Positions 1 through 8,594 of a stretch of DNA of 14,474 bases are shown here, piece by piece. Location of the stretch: NCBI GenBank assembly GCA_001953115.1, contig LSSL01004955.1, positions 1 through 14,474 of the forward strand. Reading direction: 5' to 3'. This DNA is from Smittium mucronatum. Lineage: Eukaryota; Kickxellomycota; Harpellomycetes; Harpellales; Legeriomycetaceae. Position 1 is the stretch's first letter; every line of letters begins with the position of its first letter. The position numbers and the translations under genes are program-made. The notes beneath the pieces are model-generated. The model had not been told where the DNA came from. It saw nothing but the letters and a program-made list of their open reading frames with translations, and made no database searches.

Positions 1-129
1 TTTGATAGATATAAAAATGATTCTCAAAAAAGCAGATTTACTTTAATCCTCATTTATACCCCCAAAATACATTTTTAGAACTTCAAATATCCATAATTAT
101 TTGATTTTAAATCTTTAAATAGAATGAAT

Positions 130-184
130 TAATAAAAACAGTGAAATTCGCTTTATTAAAAAATAAATTTCATTGTTTTTATTA
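130..184. repeat. 19-bp inverted repeat (hairpin)
   Basis: The arm at 130-148 and the arm at 166-184 are reverse complements over 19 positions with one mismatch, which would be a G.U pair in a + strand transcript. They are separated by a 17-nt loop (149-165). Arms this long and this exact exceed most inverted repeats in the window, although the AT bias makes such pairs commoner than in balanced DNA. It could be a MITE remnant or a slippage product. No flanking gene explains it. Confidence 0.6.
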
Positions 185-592
185 TATTTTTTTAAAGATG
201 GTGGATTTATTCTATGGATTGCTTTCTATTTTGAAAGATAGAATGGTAAATTGGAACGCTTATATTGATATAATCTGGTAACTGGGGTTCTTAAACAAAA
301 AAATGATAAATATTTAATCAAATTATCAGTTAATTGTCATAAAGCGGTCGATGATCCCGTTTTTTGAGAAAAAAAGCAAATGGCTTAAATATAAACTAAA
401 AAAAATTAAAAAAAAACTCAATATGTGAACACAATAATAATCCTGTTTTTTTATAAAAATAGTATTTTTGATTCTTTAAAAGAATATCTTTATATGAATA
501 AATAAACAAATAAAAGAAACAGACTGAGTTTATTAATAAAATAAATAGAAACCATCTTAAAATATATTCTTTGTTACAGGGGTTTTCACAGA

Positions 593-612
593 AATGGAGC
601 TTTTTCTCCATT
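593..612. repeat. 7-bp perfect hairpin, AATGGAG/CTCCATT
   Basis: AATGGAG at 593-599 pairs perfectly with CTCCATT at 606-612 around a 6-nt loop. The right arm is also the start of the tandem array that follows, so the hairpin may simply be an inverted half-copy of the array unit abutting the array. Confidence 0.5.
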
Positions 613-690
613 CCAATAGAACCTTTTTCCATTCAGATAGACAATTTTTTCCACAAAAATAGACCATTTTTATCATTTTAACAGACCCAA
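601..690. repeat. Tandem array of four degenerate 21-24 nt units
   Basis: Four consecutive units start with a run of T, continue with a CCATTC-like core and end in ATAGACC or a variant. They lie at 601-623, 624-644, 645-666 and 667-690. The approximate consensus is TTTTTCCATTC, then about two bases, then ATAGACC. Units differ by several substitutions and 1-3 bp indels, as expected for an old minisatellite. Related single units occur at 1105-1166 and, inverted, at 1352-1372. A 78-codon open frame on the minus strand overlaps the array, but it shows no protein-like signature and I treat it as chance. Confidence 0.6.
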
Positions 691-1090
691 ATTTATTTTT
701 TTAAGATTTTTTTAAAGATACTATCTTATTATAAAGTGCAATGCAGTGCAGTTTAAGCAATTTTAAAGGAGTATTTAAGTGTAGCGTATATAGAAAAAAA
801 GGGAAAGAGACGCTTTTGGTTGTTATTAAAGGTAGTTTTTTTCACCTGATTAAGTATAGAACCATAGGGTCTTAGTTTTGTTCCGGGTGTCTCTTTTTTT
901 TAGTATTTTTAGCATCTCTAACGAATTTTTCTTTCAAGTCATTTTTCCGCCAAAGAAAAATACTCTCTGCGGGTAATATTGTATTTTCTAGAGCTTCTTC
1001 AGTTTTTTATTTATAAATATTCCAGATTTCCAAGCAATACAAAAGCTCTGTACTGGGGAACTTGTCTTTTAATGTCTCTAAAAAGACAAA

Positions 1091-1166
1091 GATCAATAGA
1101 CCCCTTTTTACATTCCAAATGACTTTTTTTTTTTTCTATTTCAAAAGATCTTTTTTTTCCGGACCC
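1091..1166. repeat. Second cluster of the T-run/CATTC/AGACC units
   Basis: The cluster begins with AATAGACCCC, followed by a T5-ACATTCC-AAATGAC unit (1105-1123), a T-run with CTATTTC and AAAAGATC (1124-1150), and a T-run ending CCGGACCC (1151-1166). These match the 601-690 array in order of elements though not in exact spacing, so I regard them as dispersed, diverged members of the same repeat family. Confidence 0.4.
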
Positions 1167-1351
1167 GTGGATTCATTCTTAAAGCAAATAAGCGACTTTC
1201 ACCCATGAATATTAATATGTCATTATTGTTTAAAATTTGGGTTTTCTTAGATATTATTAGGTTTTTGCTTTTGATTGATTTAAATGATTATTAAATCCAA
1301 TAATAACTCTTGATATTTTAATCAAGAAAACAACCCTGTATGTCTGAAAGA

Positions 1352-1372
1352 GGGGTCTATTTCTATGAAAAA
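1352..1372 (-). repeat. Inverted copy of the array unit
   Basis: Read on the minus strand, this is TTTTTCATAGAAATAGACCCC. It shares the T-run, the CAT core and the AATAGACCCC end with the units at 601-690 and 1091-1104. Its opposite orientation suggests dispersal by something other than simple tandem slippage. Confidence 0.4.
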
Positions 1373-1985
1373 TCTTTTAATGGAAATGAACTCCACTTTC
1401 TTAGTTCGCTTTTAATAATTAATTATAATTTTTTTTTAAATCTTTTGGTATTTGATTTGGTTTTAAAAGTTAACGAATAAATAATCTCAAAATACAAACG
1501 AGTAAAAAATAATCGAAACTCGAAACTAGAATTCCTACATCCATAAGATTTAAAAAATTGATACTTTTTCAAAGCTTCTAAACTTGGAAGGTGATTATTG
1601 AATTTTTTTTATTTCCTTTTAGTAGCGCTTACCATTTGTTAATTTTTAATTTTTTTTTACTTTATTAAAATCCTTAAATGAAAATAAAAGTGGTATTCAT
1701 TTTAAATTCTTCTTATAATCGTTCATATTATATTATACATCGAAGTTTTTAAACAATAATTAGAGGTGAATAATTTGATAATCTTTCAGCTATAAAGCGA
1801 AAATATTTAAATTGATTTTTATCAAATCTTTAAAATATAATTTGCCATATTTGATAAAATAGCTAAATTTTTAGCGCAGAATGTACAAACCCAAAATATA
1901 TATATATATTTTTAAAACGAGAATATTGAAAAAAAAAAAATCATAAAAATGTGTAATCCGTCACTTTATGGTAAATAACAACAAG

Positions 1986-2005
1986 TTTTTTTTTTTTTTT
2001 TTTTT
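1986..2005. repeat. Homopolymer run of 20 T
   Basis: Twenty uninterrupted T residues form the longest homopolymer in the window. Such a run could be the poly(A) tail of a minus-strand retroposon, but I could not find a convincing target-site duplication around it. Confidence 0.8.
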
Positions 2006-2838
2006 GAAATATGATATTATACTTATTTATGAATTTTTTATATCCTGAACTTATTGAATATAATTTTAATTGGATCTTTTCAATAAAATTATCTAAATTT
2101 AGTTTTGACAAAAAAAATAAAAATAAAAACTTTAAAGTGCAGTTTATAAGTCCAACTGCTTAAGAGGGATATGATTTCAAGCATGTTAAAAAACATTCAT
2201 AACAAGAATAGCTAAATCATAAGTCCGTTTGATCTTTTTTCTTTTTAATAGTGTATAATAAATCAGCCTATGTGTATTTTTTGTAATTATAACAGCATTT
2301 TATAGCAGTTTCGAGTGTATATAGATTGAAACTTATAAAAAAACGCGTTGAGTTGACATGATTTGTAAAGTTTTTTTTATTTGAAAAAAAAATAGAATTA
2401 TTATATTTATCACAAAGATAGTTAGATATGTCATAAATTTCAGTATTGATATTAAAGCTAGATGGCTATAAAAAGAAAAAAAGAAAAAAGAACATTCTTA
2501 ATGCCTTTTAAACCGTTTTTTTTTAAATATTATATGCCTATTTATCTGCTAATATAACTCAATTTTAAAAGGTAGGGGGATAAATACCGTTTAATTGTCC
2601 CTTCTTTGTTAAATGCATGCCATTCGAGGATAGAATGATGTTAAAACCGATTGTTTGAATTAGCGAATTTTATTTTCGCATTTAACCGATTCTATTGAGT
2701 ATTTTTTTTCTAGTTATGCTTGAAAACAAAAGAAAAAAATTATGGGTTTTATTGAAAACGAGTGCAAATATATGCTTAATGGATATAAAAGAGAAATATA
2801 ACATGTTTATGTATTCCATTTAAGTAAGAAAATATATC

Positions 2839-2855
2839 TGTTTGTTTGTTTGTTT
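2839..2855. repeat. Short GTTT tetranucleotide repeat
   Basis: About four copies of GTTT in tandem: a simple microsatellite with no associated gene. Confidence 0.7.
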
Positions 2856-3760
2856 AATCATCATATTTTAAGAGACAAATTGTAAAAAATTAAAAGTTTA
2901 TCCTCTTATGACTCCAATTATGAAAGCCTTTAAACTTAAATCTAGTAATTGAATGTTTCTATTGAATCTAATACATATTAATAATAAATAACCACGTAGT
3001 CTAATAATAATAAAATTAAATCTTATGTAAATGAACTTTGAACAAAGATAAAGGATATTTAATTTCAGATTTTACGGTTTAGTCAATTTATAATTCATAA
3101 ATATTTTTCAGATCGAAAAATTAAATTTATTACCAAAAAATAATAGTATAAATAGAAAAAAAAAAGAGATTTTAATTTGACATCCCATCACCCCAAAAAA
3201 AATATTCTGTAACTGGATATAAAGAGTGGATTAATATAAAATCGGGTAAAATTTTTGAATTTTTTTACAATTATTGGTTATTATTAAATGGGTAGAGGAA
3301 TGTCAGAGTTTTGTTCAAGTCAAGCTGTATTGAACATGAACCGTTAATTGATACCAGTAGTTATGTAACAGAATAGCATAAAATAAGATTTTTAAGTATT
3401 TAAATGAAAAATGGGGTTTTCAATCTTAAGGACGATAATATACATAAAGCTTGATAAAGAATTAAATGGACAAAAAAAGCGATGGATGTATAATAACTTA
3501 TAAATGTCTGATTTCAATTTATTTATTTAAAAAGTAAATCCGGTTATATCTAACGAATTTCTTTCGACTTTCATCTTTCCGAATCGTTTGGATTTTGATT
3601 TTAAATCATCTTTACCAACATGATTTTGTACATAGGCATAAAAACATATGTTACTTAAGACCCGGTTTAGCAAAATATAACAAAGATAGTATTAAAAAAG
3701 AACACAAAGTATAGAAAAAAGGGAAACATTTAATTTATCCTTTTTAGTACAATCAAAAAT

Positions 3761-3818
3761 AGGTGTATATTCTATTTTTATTTTATTTTTTTTTTACGGG
3801 AAAGGTGTATATTCTATT
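3761..3818. repeat. 16-bp direct repeat, 42 bp apart
   Basis: AGGTGTATATTCTATT occurs at 3761-3776 and again at 3803-3818. The 26 bases between them are mainly T-rich sequence ending in ACGGGAAA. The repeat could be a small local duplication or the scar of a tiny insertion. No coding sequence is involved. Confidence 0.7.
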
Positions 3819-4080
3819 ATTTCTGAAATTTCTGCATAAAGAATCGTATTCAAGATTAATATCTTGTTTCCAATCTACTTGAATTCCAAAAAAAGCGGTA
3901 TTACTTGTTTAAAATAAAGATCGAATGCAGAGATGGGATTTATCTAAATTATTGGCTAATTCCGATTCAAGTTTATGATAGAATTGTTTATTAAAGAATA
4001 TCTCAAATAATTATACTGTTGATATAATGATATACTGATTGATTGTTCAAGGAAAAATGTAGATTACTTTTTAGTTAAGG

Positions 4081-4950
4081 GCATTGTTCTGTATTTGATT
4101 AATTGGATAAGTATCCCTGAATTTGCTCTGGTTTATCCATATAATCGAAATTATCCAATGAGGGGAATATAAAATTATAGCTATAATTATCCAACTACAA
4201 GAACGGTTAACTTTATCATTAGTGGCTGAATGAACAAGGGACAACTTTGCAGTGATAACTAACGAATGGATTAAAATTGACACTGAGATGTACTGATTGT
4301 GCGAATAGTGTAAACTTCAAACACAGTAAGTAATAAATAATGGAAAAAGCTGTCTCACTTAATGCGAACCAGGCGAATACCAGTCTTTATTAAATTCTGT
4401 TTCCAAGCTGTGATTTATCGACGAATGGGTGTTATTTACAAGTTCTCGCGTATTGTAAACAAGAGCGGATTCCCAAATAATCTCAATTGTGGATTAAATA
4501 AGAATCATTATACTAATAATGTTATTGGGTTATAGTTCTAATGCTATTTCTTTTCCATATGGTGTGAAATTGATCATACTATGATTCCATTGTCTTTCGC
4601 ATTTTTTTCAGTAATTTTGAACAATGGCAGAGAAATATTTAAAGTGCGCCACTCGCAAGTTTAAACTCTTATTTTAAAGTTGTCGAAAAGGTTAAACAAT
4701 ACTTTTTTATAACCTGTAAATTCATGACGTCTATATTTTCAACCACCGAACGCGTTTGCTCATTGGGTTGTATCAAATTCAAAATTTAGCATTTGAGGGT
4801 AACCAGTTCCCGCTCACACGATTTCTTGTTAATGGAGTATCGCTCATGCTTAGTTTACTTGAAACTATTGGAATGCTGAGTTTATGTATATATGGAAAAA
4901 GTAGGGTCTGGGTTTGGATAATGTGGCTTCGCTAGTGAGCTTGTGCTAAA
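4081..4950. other. Less AT-rich island, origin unknown
   Basis: This block contains visibly more G and C than its surroundings, for example around 4341-4470 and 4741-4930. No intact gene is present. The longest plus-strand open frame in its right part runs from 4720 to a stop at 4933-4935 (71 codons). Its only usable ATG is at 4846 and encodes a short hydrophobic stretch (MLSLLETIGMLSLCIYG). A 70-codon minus-strand frame at 4071-4283 starts at GTG. I recognise none of these. A decayed mobile element or old pseudogene, or an unrecognised 5' exon of the downstream gene, would both fit. Confidence 0.3.
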
Positions 4951-5285
4951 GATTGATTATACTAGGTATAAAAACAATCAGATTATAATAGACCCGGTAG
5001 AATATCAGTTCATTATTATGAAATTAGCGGCATTGTATAATATCTAGAGAATTATTTGAAATCATCTTGTAAATTAGTATATATATGAGATATCTTGGAA
5101 TCCAACCAAACTATTAATGCTAAATCCCAACCTTGAGAATATATCAGTCATCCAAAACACCTCCCCTCCGATTTATATTCATACAAATTTACGAAATTCC
5201 GCACCATCACGATTTTTTATTATTCTTTTTCTGTCAACTTCATCTTTTAAATTTTTTGTATACTGTCCTTTAATAATCTCTCGCC

Positions 5286-6079
5286 ATGTTAGTGTCTGAA
5301 ATAATATTATCTGTTTGTTTGTACATCCCATTTGGGCTTGTGATTGCGTATGCTTCCAACAGATTCTATAGAATTACTGCCTTTTCAGCTGGTTTTTTTA
5401 TAGTTGGTAATGATGACTTTATATTATATAACTTTTCATACGAAATTATACTATTTTCTAATTTTATTTTCTTGAAAACCTTTATAAAAAAATAGAACAA
5501 ATAATTTCTGGTATTGGATATCAGATAGCGTCAAGCTATGGAAACGCAGCAGTCCCAATTGTATCCATCGTAGTTGGTATTATTGCTGCTTTTGGGTTTA
5601 TAATGTTTCCAATTCTTGGCTTTTTATCCAGCGGTGCGTTAACAGGATATTCCTTGGCCCAGTTTGTGATTCTTTTGGCCAACAAGGATATTTTCTACAA
5701 TGGATGGATCCATTTCCTGTATCTTGCTGCTGTATCTATAGTTTTTATCGCAGTCATTCTCTTTGAACAACATGCTGTATATACTTTAGGGACTGCATTC
5801 TGGGGTGGAATGTTTTTCGTCATGGGTGTGGATGTATTCGCCGAGACCGGAATTAACTCGGTGTTGCTTTACAGATGGGATAGGTCGGTCGATATCGGAG
5901 CGGGGAGTTCCGGATGGGGCCTTTTGACCTGCTGGCTGGTTATCGCTGTGTCTGGGTCTCTGATTCAACAAAAATTGTTTAATGGGATGCTGGACAGAAC
6001 TACTCCATTTGTGTTCAAATTGAAGAGGACGAAAGAAGAGGGTGAGGAAGAGGAAGTTAACGATTCTGCCATAGTATAG
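5286..6079 (+). CDS. TMEM198/DUF4203-like multi-pass membrane protein (2 exons)
   Basis: I reconstruct 234 residues from exon 1 (5286-5406) and exon 2 (5496-6079). The junction falls inside codon 41 and the frame is open throughout. About seven hydrophobic segments are visible, near residues 6-22, 30-50, 58-78, 80-102, 113-130, 136-155 and 181-197. They are followed by a basic and then Glu-rich cytosolic-type tail (215-228). The pattern fits DUF4203/TMEM198: a helix pair ending in NRFYRITAFSAGF, a later LGTAFWGGMFFVMGVD segment, and a final WLVIAVSG-LIQQK helix. Family members are membrane proteins of poorly known function; vertebrate TMEM198 has been linked to Wnt co-receptor phosphorylation, which should not be carried over here. 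I start at 5286 because a stop lies four codons upstream in frame. Many fungal homologues have a longer N-terminus, so an upstream exon is possible. The gene is convergent with the adenylyltransferase gene. Confidence 0.75.
5407..5495 (+). other. Intron of the TMEM198-like gene (89 nt, phase 1)
   Basis: The donor is G|GTAATG after 5406 and the acceptor is AATAG|AA at 5495. A CTAAT branch-site-like motif lies at 5458-5462. Removing it joins G to AA (Glu41) and continues the family-like second helix directly into exon 2. Without splicing the frame ends at the TAG of the acceptor itself. Its length is not a multiple of three, so retention would break the protein. Confidence 0.8.
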
Positions 6080-6252
6080 GCATGCCGTTTTTTATTGTTT
6101 ATTTGCATCCACACTGAATTTCCCATCACAATTTTTTGCATTCTTGCATAAAAAAACCAAGAAAAAATTGGCACAAATATTTTTTTGAACTATTATATTT
6201 TACAAGTATTCTTTTTCCACATTTATAAAATTTTAATTAAGAAAAAACTTTT
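6080..6252. other. Convergent 3' intergenic spacer
   Basis: This 173-bp AT-rich gap separates the stop of the plus-strand membrane-protein gene from the stop of the minus-strand adenylyltransferase gene. It must hold both 3' UTRs and polyadenylation signals. AT-rich candidates exist (for example GCATAAAAAAACC near 6145), but none is an unambiguous AATAAA in the right place. The transcripts could overlap. Confidence 0.5.
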
Positions 6253-7408
6253 TCAATTTTCAGATAACAGTCTCCTAATTTCTGTAGAGCTGATTTTATC
6301 GGTAACTGAACTCGTAGAGTCTCCACCATCATAAACTAGCTCTATGGGGAGTATCTCCATTTCCTTCATTGATTTATCTGCTCTGATTTCGTTTGCTAAC
6401 GTTTTTTATTTCAAAAAAAAAAAAAAGAGTTGAAATATTACTGTTGTACAAAAACTCAAATGCTATTTTACCTTTATCAACACCGGTTAATGTTTCTTTT
6501 GAAACGATCAAGGTATCAATATCCCCGTCAGTGATAATGGGCCCAAAAGGATCAGCTAAAGGAAACAAATTGTAATCAAGCCCAGGTCTTATTATGTTTA
6601 GGAAATTTCGTACGTTTGACAATCTGGTTTCAAAAGATTGTAATTGCTCTTTAAACTTTTTGTTTTTTAGCAGAGGTTCGTCTAGATTTTAAAAATAAAA
6701 TAAGAAGGGAAAGAAGGGAATGAAAATAAAAAAAAGACAGAAGAGATTATAAAGATAAAGCTAATAAGAAAACATATCATTACCAGATATTCCACAAGTA
6801 ACTTTACGGCAAGAGCTGTAAGCTGTCATACTTAATAAAATCTTGTGCCCGATATGGAGATGATCAAATGTGCCACCGACGGCGGGATGTTGGCATTTAC
6901 CATTAAGCAATTGCTGGTTAGTATTCAAGGCAGCAGATTCTAAAAAGGAAGCTTTTTCCTGTTCTTCGATTTTCCTGAAAACACTTATACCTGAGGATTC
7001 ATCGTCTATTTGAGCAGTATATATGTTTCTGCTTGCTAACTTAAGCAGCATAGTTGTTGAATAAAACGAACCTTCGAGCCATACAAAGTCAAGGTTAGTT
7101 GACACTACAGAATTAGCTGGATTAAGTGCATTCGTATGAATTGAGCTTTGAATATAAAAGAAACTTAATAGTTTTGACAAGTTGTACCATTCTTTCTTTT
7201 CTTCTTCATTAAATATATTTTTTCCAGCTGAACTGAATATTTGAGGCAAATCCTCGCTCTGATGATTGAGATTGGCTTTTGGAACAGAGAAAAACACAGT
7301 GAGCCCAGATTGACATATATCGAGTGCATCCTTCAGCGCTAAACTGACCTGCTGCGACATTAGCGCTCGAGGGGTTTTTCCAAACAGAAATAATAACGGT
7401 CCGCTCAT
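6253..7408 (-). CDS. Phosphopantetheine adenylyltransferase, monofunctional (3 exons)
   Basis: This enzyme performs the fourth step of coenzyme A synthesis: 4'-phosphopantetheine + ATP gives dephospho-CoA + PPi. Exons on the minus strand are 7408-6784, 6681-6472 and 6395-6253, giving 325 residues. The cytidylyltransferase-like nucleotidyltransferase domain starts near residue 176 with VGGTFDHLHIGHK (178-189 for the GGTFDHLHIGHK part), including the ATP-binding HIGH at 185-188. Exon 2 gives DEPLLKNKK (209-217), the DPFGP segment (252-256) and VSKET (268-272). Exon 3 ends with the family signature KISSTEIRR (312-320), whose residues bind the nucleotide phosphates. The stop follows five residues later, so there is no fused dephospho-CoA kinase as in animal CoA synthase; this matches the yeast Cab4 arrangement. 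Residues 1-170 form the less conserved N-terminal extension. The frame stays open further upstream only through a GTG at 7465, so the ATG at 7408 is the first usable start. Confidence 0.92.
6396..6471 (-). other. Intron 2 of the adenylyltransferase gene (76 nt, phase 1)
   Basis: On the minus strand the donor is AAAG|GTAAAA and the acceptor is ACGTTAG|CAAAC, with a 14-T run between them. Splicing creates Ala279 and joins GVDK to ANEIR, matching the G-x(4,5)-N-x-x-R region of eukaryotic phosphopantetheine adenylyltransferases, and gives an open frame to the KISSTEIRR motif. The unspliced frame runs on for only a few non-conserved residues of low complexity before stopping. Confidence 0.88.
6682..6783 (-). 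other. Intron 1 of the adenylyltransferase gene (102 nt, phase 1)
   Basis: On the minus strand the donor is CTG|GTAATG and the acceptor is AAATCTAG|ACGAA. A long pyrimidine-rich stretch precedes the acceptor. Splicing makes Asp209 and links GIS to DEPLLKNKK, restoring the family motif in which a (S/T)DE-x-L-x-x-K sequence follows the third strand. Unspliced, the frame stops 22 nt into the intron. Confidence 0.9.
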
Positions 7409-7531
7409 CCTTATGGGATTTTTATTATGTTGACTGAAAGCGTCTTCTTGGTGCACAGTTAGCACTACTAGTCGGCTTTATATCAGTTTATTAGGGTCTA
7501 ATTAATTTAGAAACACCTGGGCCTTAATTAT

Positions 7532-7543
7532 GCCGTTTTCGGC
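7532..7543. repeat. Hairpin GCCG-TTTT-CGGC
   Basis: This is a perfect 4-bp all-GC stem with a TTTT loop, followed by CACCCCC and a run of six T. In a bacterium it would read as a weak intrinsic terminator, but in this eukaryotic context I give it no function. Confidence 0.45.
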
Positions 7544-7744
7544 ACCCCCTTTTTTCTTAACTAAAACATCGATAACATTCTTACGCAACGAGTCTTTTTT
7601 AGAAGGTCCTTTGAGGGACAAATGTATTTGAATTCTTGTATGATTAATATTGGCTTTAATAAATCAGATCATATTTTAATGGCCAATAAGCAACTAAGTT
7701 TTTGGAGGAACATCGATTTCATAATCTAATATGCTAATGATTTA

Positions 7745-7762
7745 GGGGTCTTTTGTGACCCC
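7745..7762. repeat. Hairpin GGGGTC-TTTTGT-GACCCC
   Basis: This is a perfect 6-bp stem with a 6-nt loop, unusually GC-rich for the region. It lies about 340 bp upstream of the adenylyltransferase start on the minus strand. It could be a protein-binding palindrome or part of a decayed element. Confidence 0.5.
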
Positions 7763-8353
7763 CACACCTCAAAAGGGTTAAATTCAGGGCAAGAATTGAT
7801 ATTTAGACTGATCCGGCCTTTCGTTTACTGCTTCAGGGTCAAAGCATTAGTCTTTTATTGGTATTTATCATTATGGCTTGGCCAATTATTAATGTAGCCG
7901 GTTATTAGAAGACTGGATTCATTTATTGGCGGTAGCTATTCAGGTTTTTAAATTGCTGGCCATTTATAATCTTATTTTCATATTCTAATCAACATTTTCA
8001 TGATTCTAAATTATCTTTTCCCATTTTATGTCATCATGAACTTCAAACATTGATGGTCGACAAGAAATAATAAAGCTCACTTGATGAAAAAGTAAAAATT
8101 AAAACATATATTTGGCCGAACTATGGGACATATCAACCGAGTTTTTACAAGGTTGGAATGTTATTCTAGATCATAGTGGGCTAAATAGGAAAAGGCAAAT
8201 TCACATCCTCCGTTATAAATCCATGGATTAATATTTACACATTTTCGAAGTTTTCCAACTATTACTATTGCGATTATCACAAAAGTTTAAAAATTATCCT
8301 TGAGCAATAGGAATCAAAATGGAAAAATTGCTACTTTTCTGTTTTTCATTATC

Positions 8354-8365
8354 ATTACACAAATG
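8354..8365. repeat. Left 12-bp target-site duplication
   Basis: ATTACACAAATG here is repeated exactly at 8595-8606. A C and then 12 T follow immediately, which on the minus strand is the poly(A) tail of the insert. Confidence 0.55.
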
Positions 8366-8594
8366 CTTTTTTTTTTTTGTATCACGGAATTTTATTATAA
8401 GATAACGTCATTAAAAACCATACTAAAAAAATATGAAAAAAAGAAAAATTCGCATAGAAAAGACTATTATCCTAACTACAATAAGCTCCTCTGCCGGACT
8501 ACCGGCTGCGTACCTACGGGAAAAGGGTGCAATCTACCAGCCACCAATTAATACCCTGGTATTGCTACAAGTAGACTGGATGACTGAGCTTACG
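8366..8594 (-). mobile_element. SINE-like poly(A)-tailed retroposon, 229 bp
   Basis: Read on the minus strand, the insert has a GC-rich head (from 8594 to about 8468), an AT-rich body and a 3' tail of 12 A followed by G (8378-8366), and it is bracketed by a perfect 12-bp direct repeat. Poly(A) plus a target-site duplication is the signature of target-primed retroposition in trans by a LINE. The composition change on the right coincides with the duplication boundary. The head begins TAAGCTCAGTC, resembling the tRNA A box (TAGCTCAGT). About 50 nt on, GGTAGATTGCACC is a weak B-box-like sequence. Two compact hairpins, GCCGG/CCGGC (8493-8506) and AATACC/GGTATT (8550-8563), suggest that the source was a structured RNA. 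It has no protein-coding capacity. The exact source RNA is not recognised; a retroposed noncoding RNA that is not a SINE family is the alternative. Confidence 0.5.

Larger units (their letters stand above)
1..5285. other. Gene-poor AT-rich spacer
   Basis: No coding region with recognisable similarity is visible. Open frames here are short, mostly lack an ATG and are made of low-complexity A/T. What the stretch holds is annotated separately: a 19-bp inverted repeat (130-184), a 7-bp hairpin joined to a tandem array (593-690), related units (1105-1166, 1352-1372), a 20-T run (1986-2005), a short GTTT repeat (2839-2855), a 16-bp direct repeat (3761-3818) and a less AT-rich island (4081-4950). 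The promoter and 5' UTR of the downstream membrane-protein gene must lie near the right end, but I see no motif that fixes a transcription start. Confidence 0.6.
7409..8353. other. Spacer upstream of the adenylyltransferase gene
   Basis: No gene is seen. The first part must carry the promoter and 5' UTR of the minus-strand adenylyltransferase gene. It is somewhat less AT-rich than the rest and contains two compact GC hairpins (7532-7543 and 7745-7762). A possible YIWPN string on the plus strand near 8108-8122 recalls gypsy integrase but is too short to use. A decayed element is possible but unproven. Confidence 0.4.

Noticed and set aside
396..632. 78-codon open frame on the minus strand with an ATG
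   Set aside because: It is built from the T-run tandem array and A/T-rich sequence, is rich in Phe, Tyr, Ile and Lys, and shows no motif. Likely chance.
1986..2005. 20-T run as the tail of a second minus-strand retroposon
   Set aside because: I could not find a matching target-site duplication or a compositional boundary downstream.
4071..4283. 70-codon minus-strand frame in the less AT-rich island
   Set aside because: It begins at GTG rather than ATG, and I recognise no family.
4846..4935. Short frame MLSLLETIGMLSLCIYG... as a signal-peptide exon of the TMEM198-like gene
   Set aside because: It is hydrophobic and tempting, but I found no convincing donor-acceptor pair joining it in frame to 5286 onward.
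5117..5299. 60-codon plus-strand frame with an ATG just upstream of the membrane-protein gene
   Set aside because: It is in a different frame from exon 1 and overlaps its start. It has no family-like sequence; more likely leader DNA.
8108..8122. YIWPN string resembling the YxWPxM motif of gypsy integrases
   Set aside because: Only five residues match, the following residues do not fit, and stops lie on both sides.
8493..8594. Possible 5S rRNA or intact tRNA gene in the GC-rich head
   Set aside because: There is partial resemblance to a tRNA A box and to a short 5S segment, but no cloverleaf or full 5S structure could be drawn.
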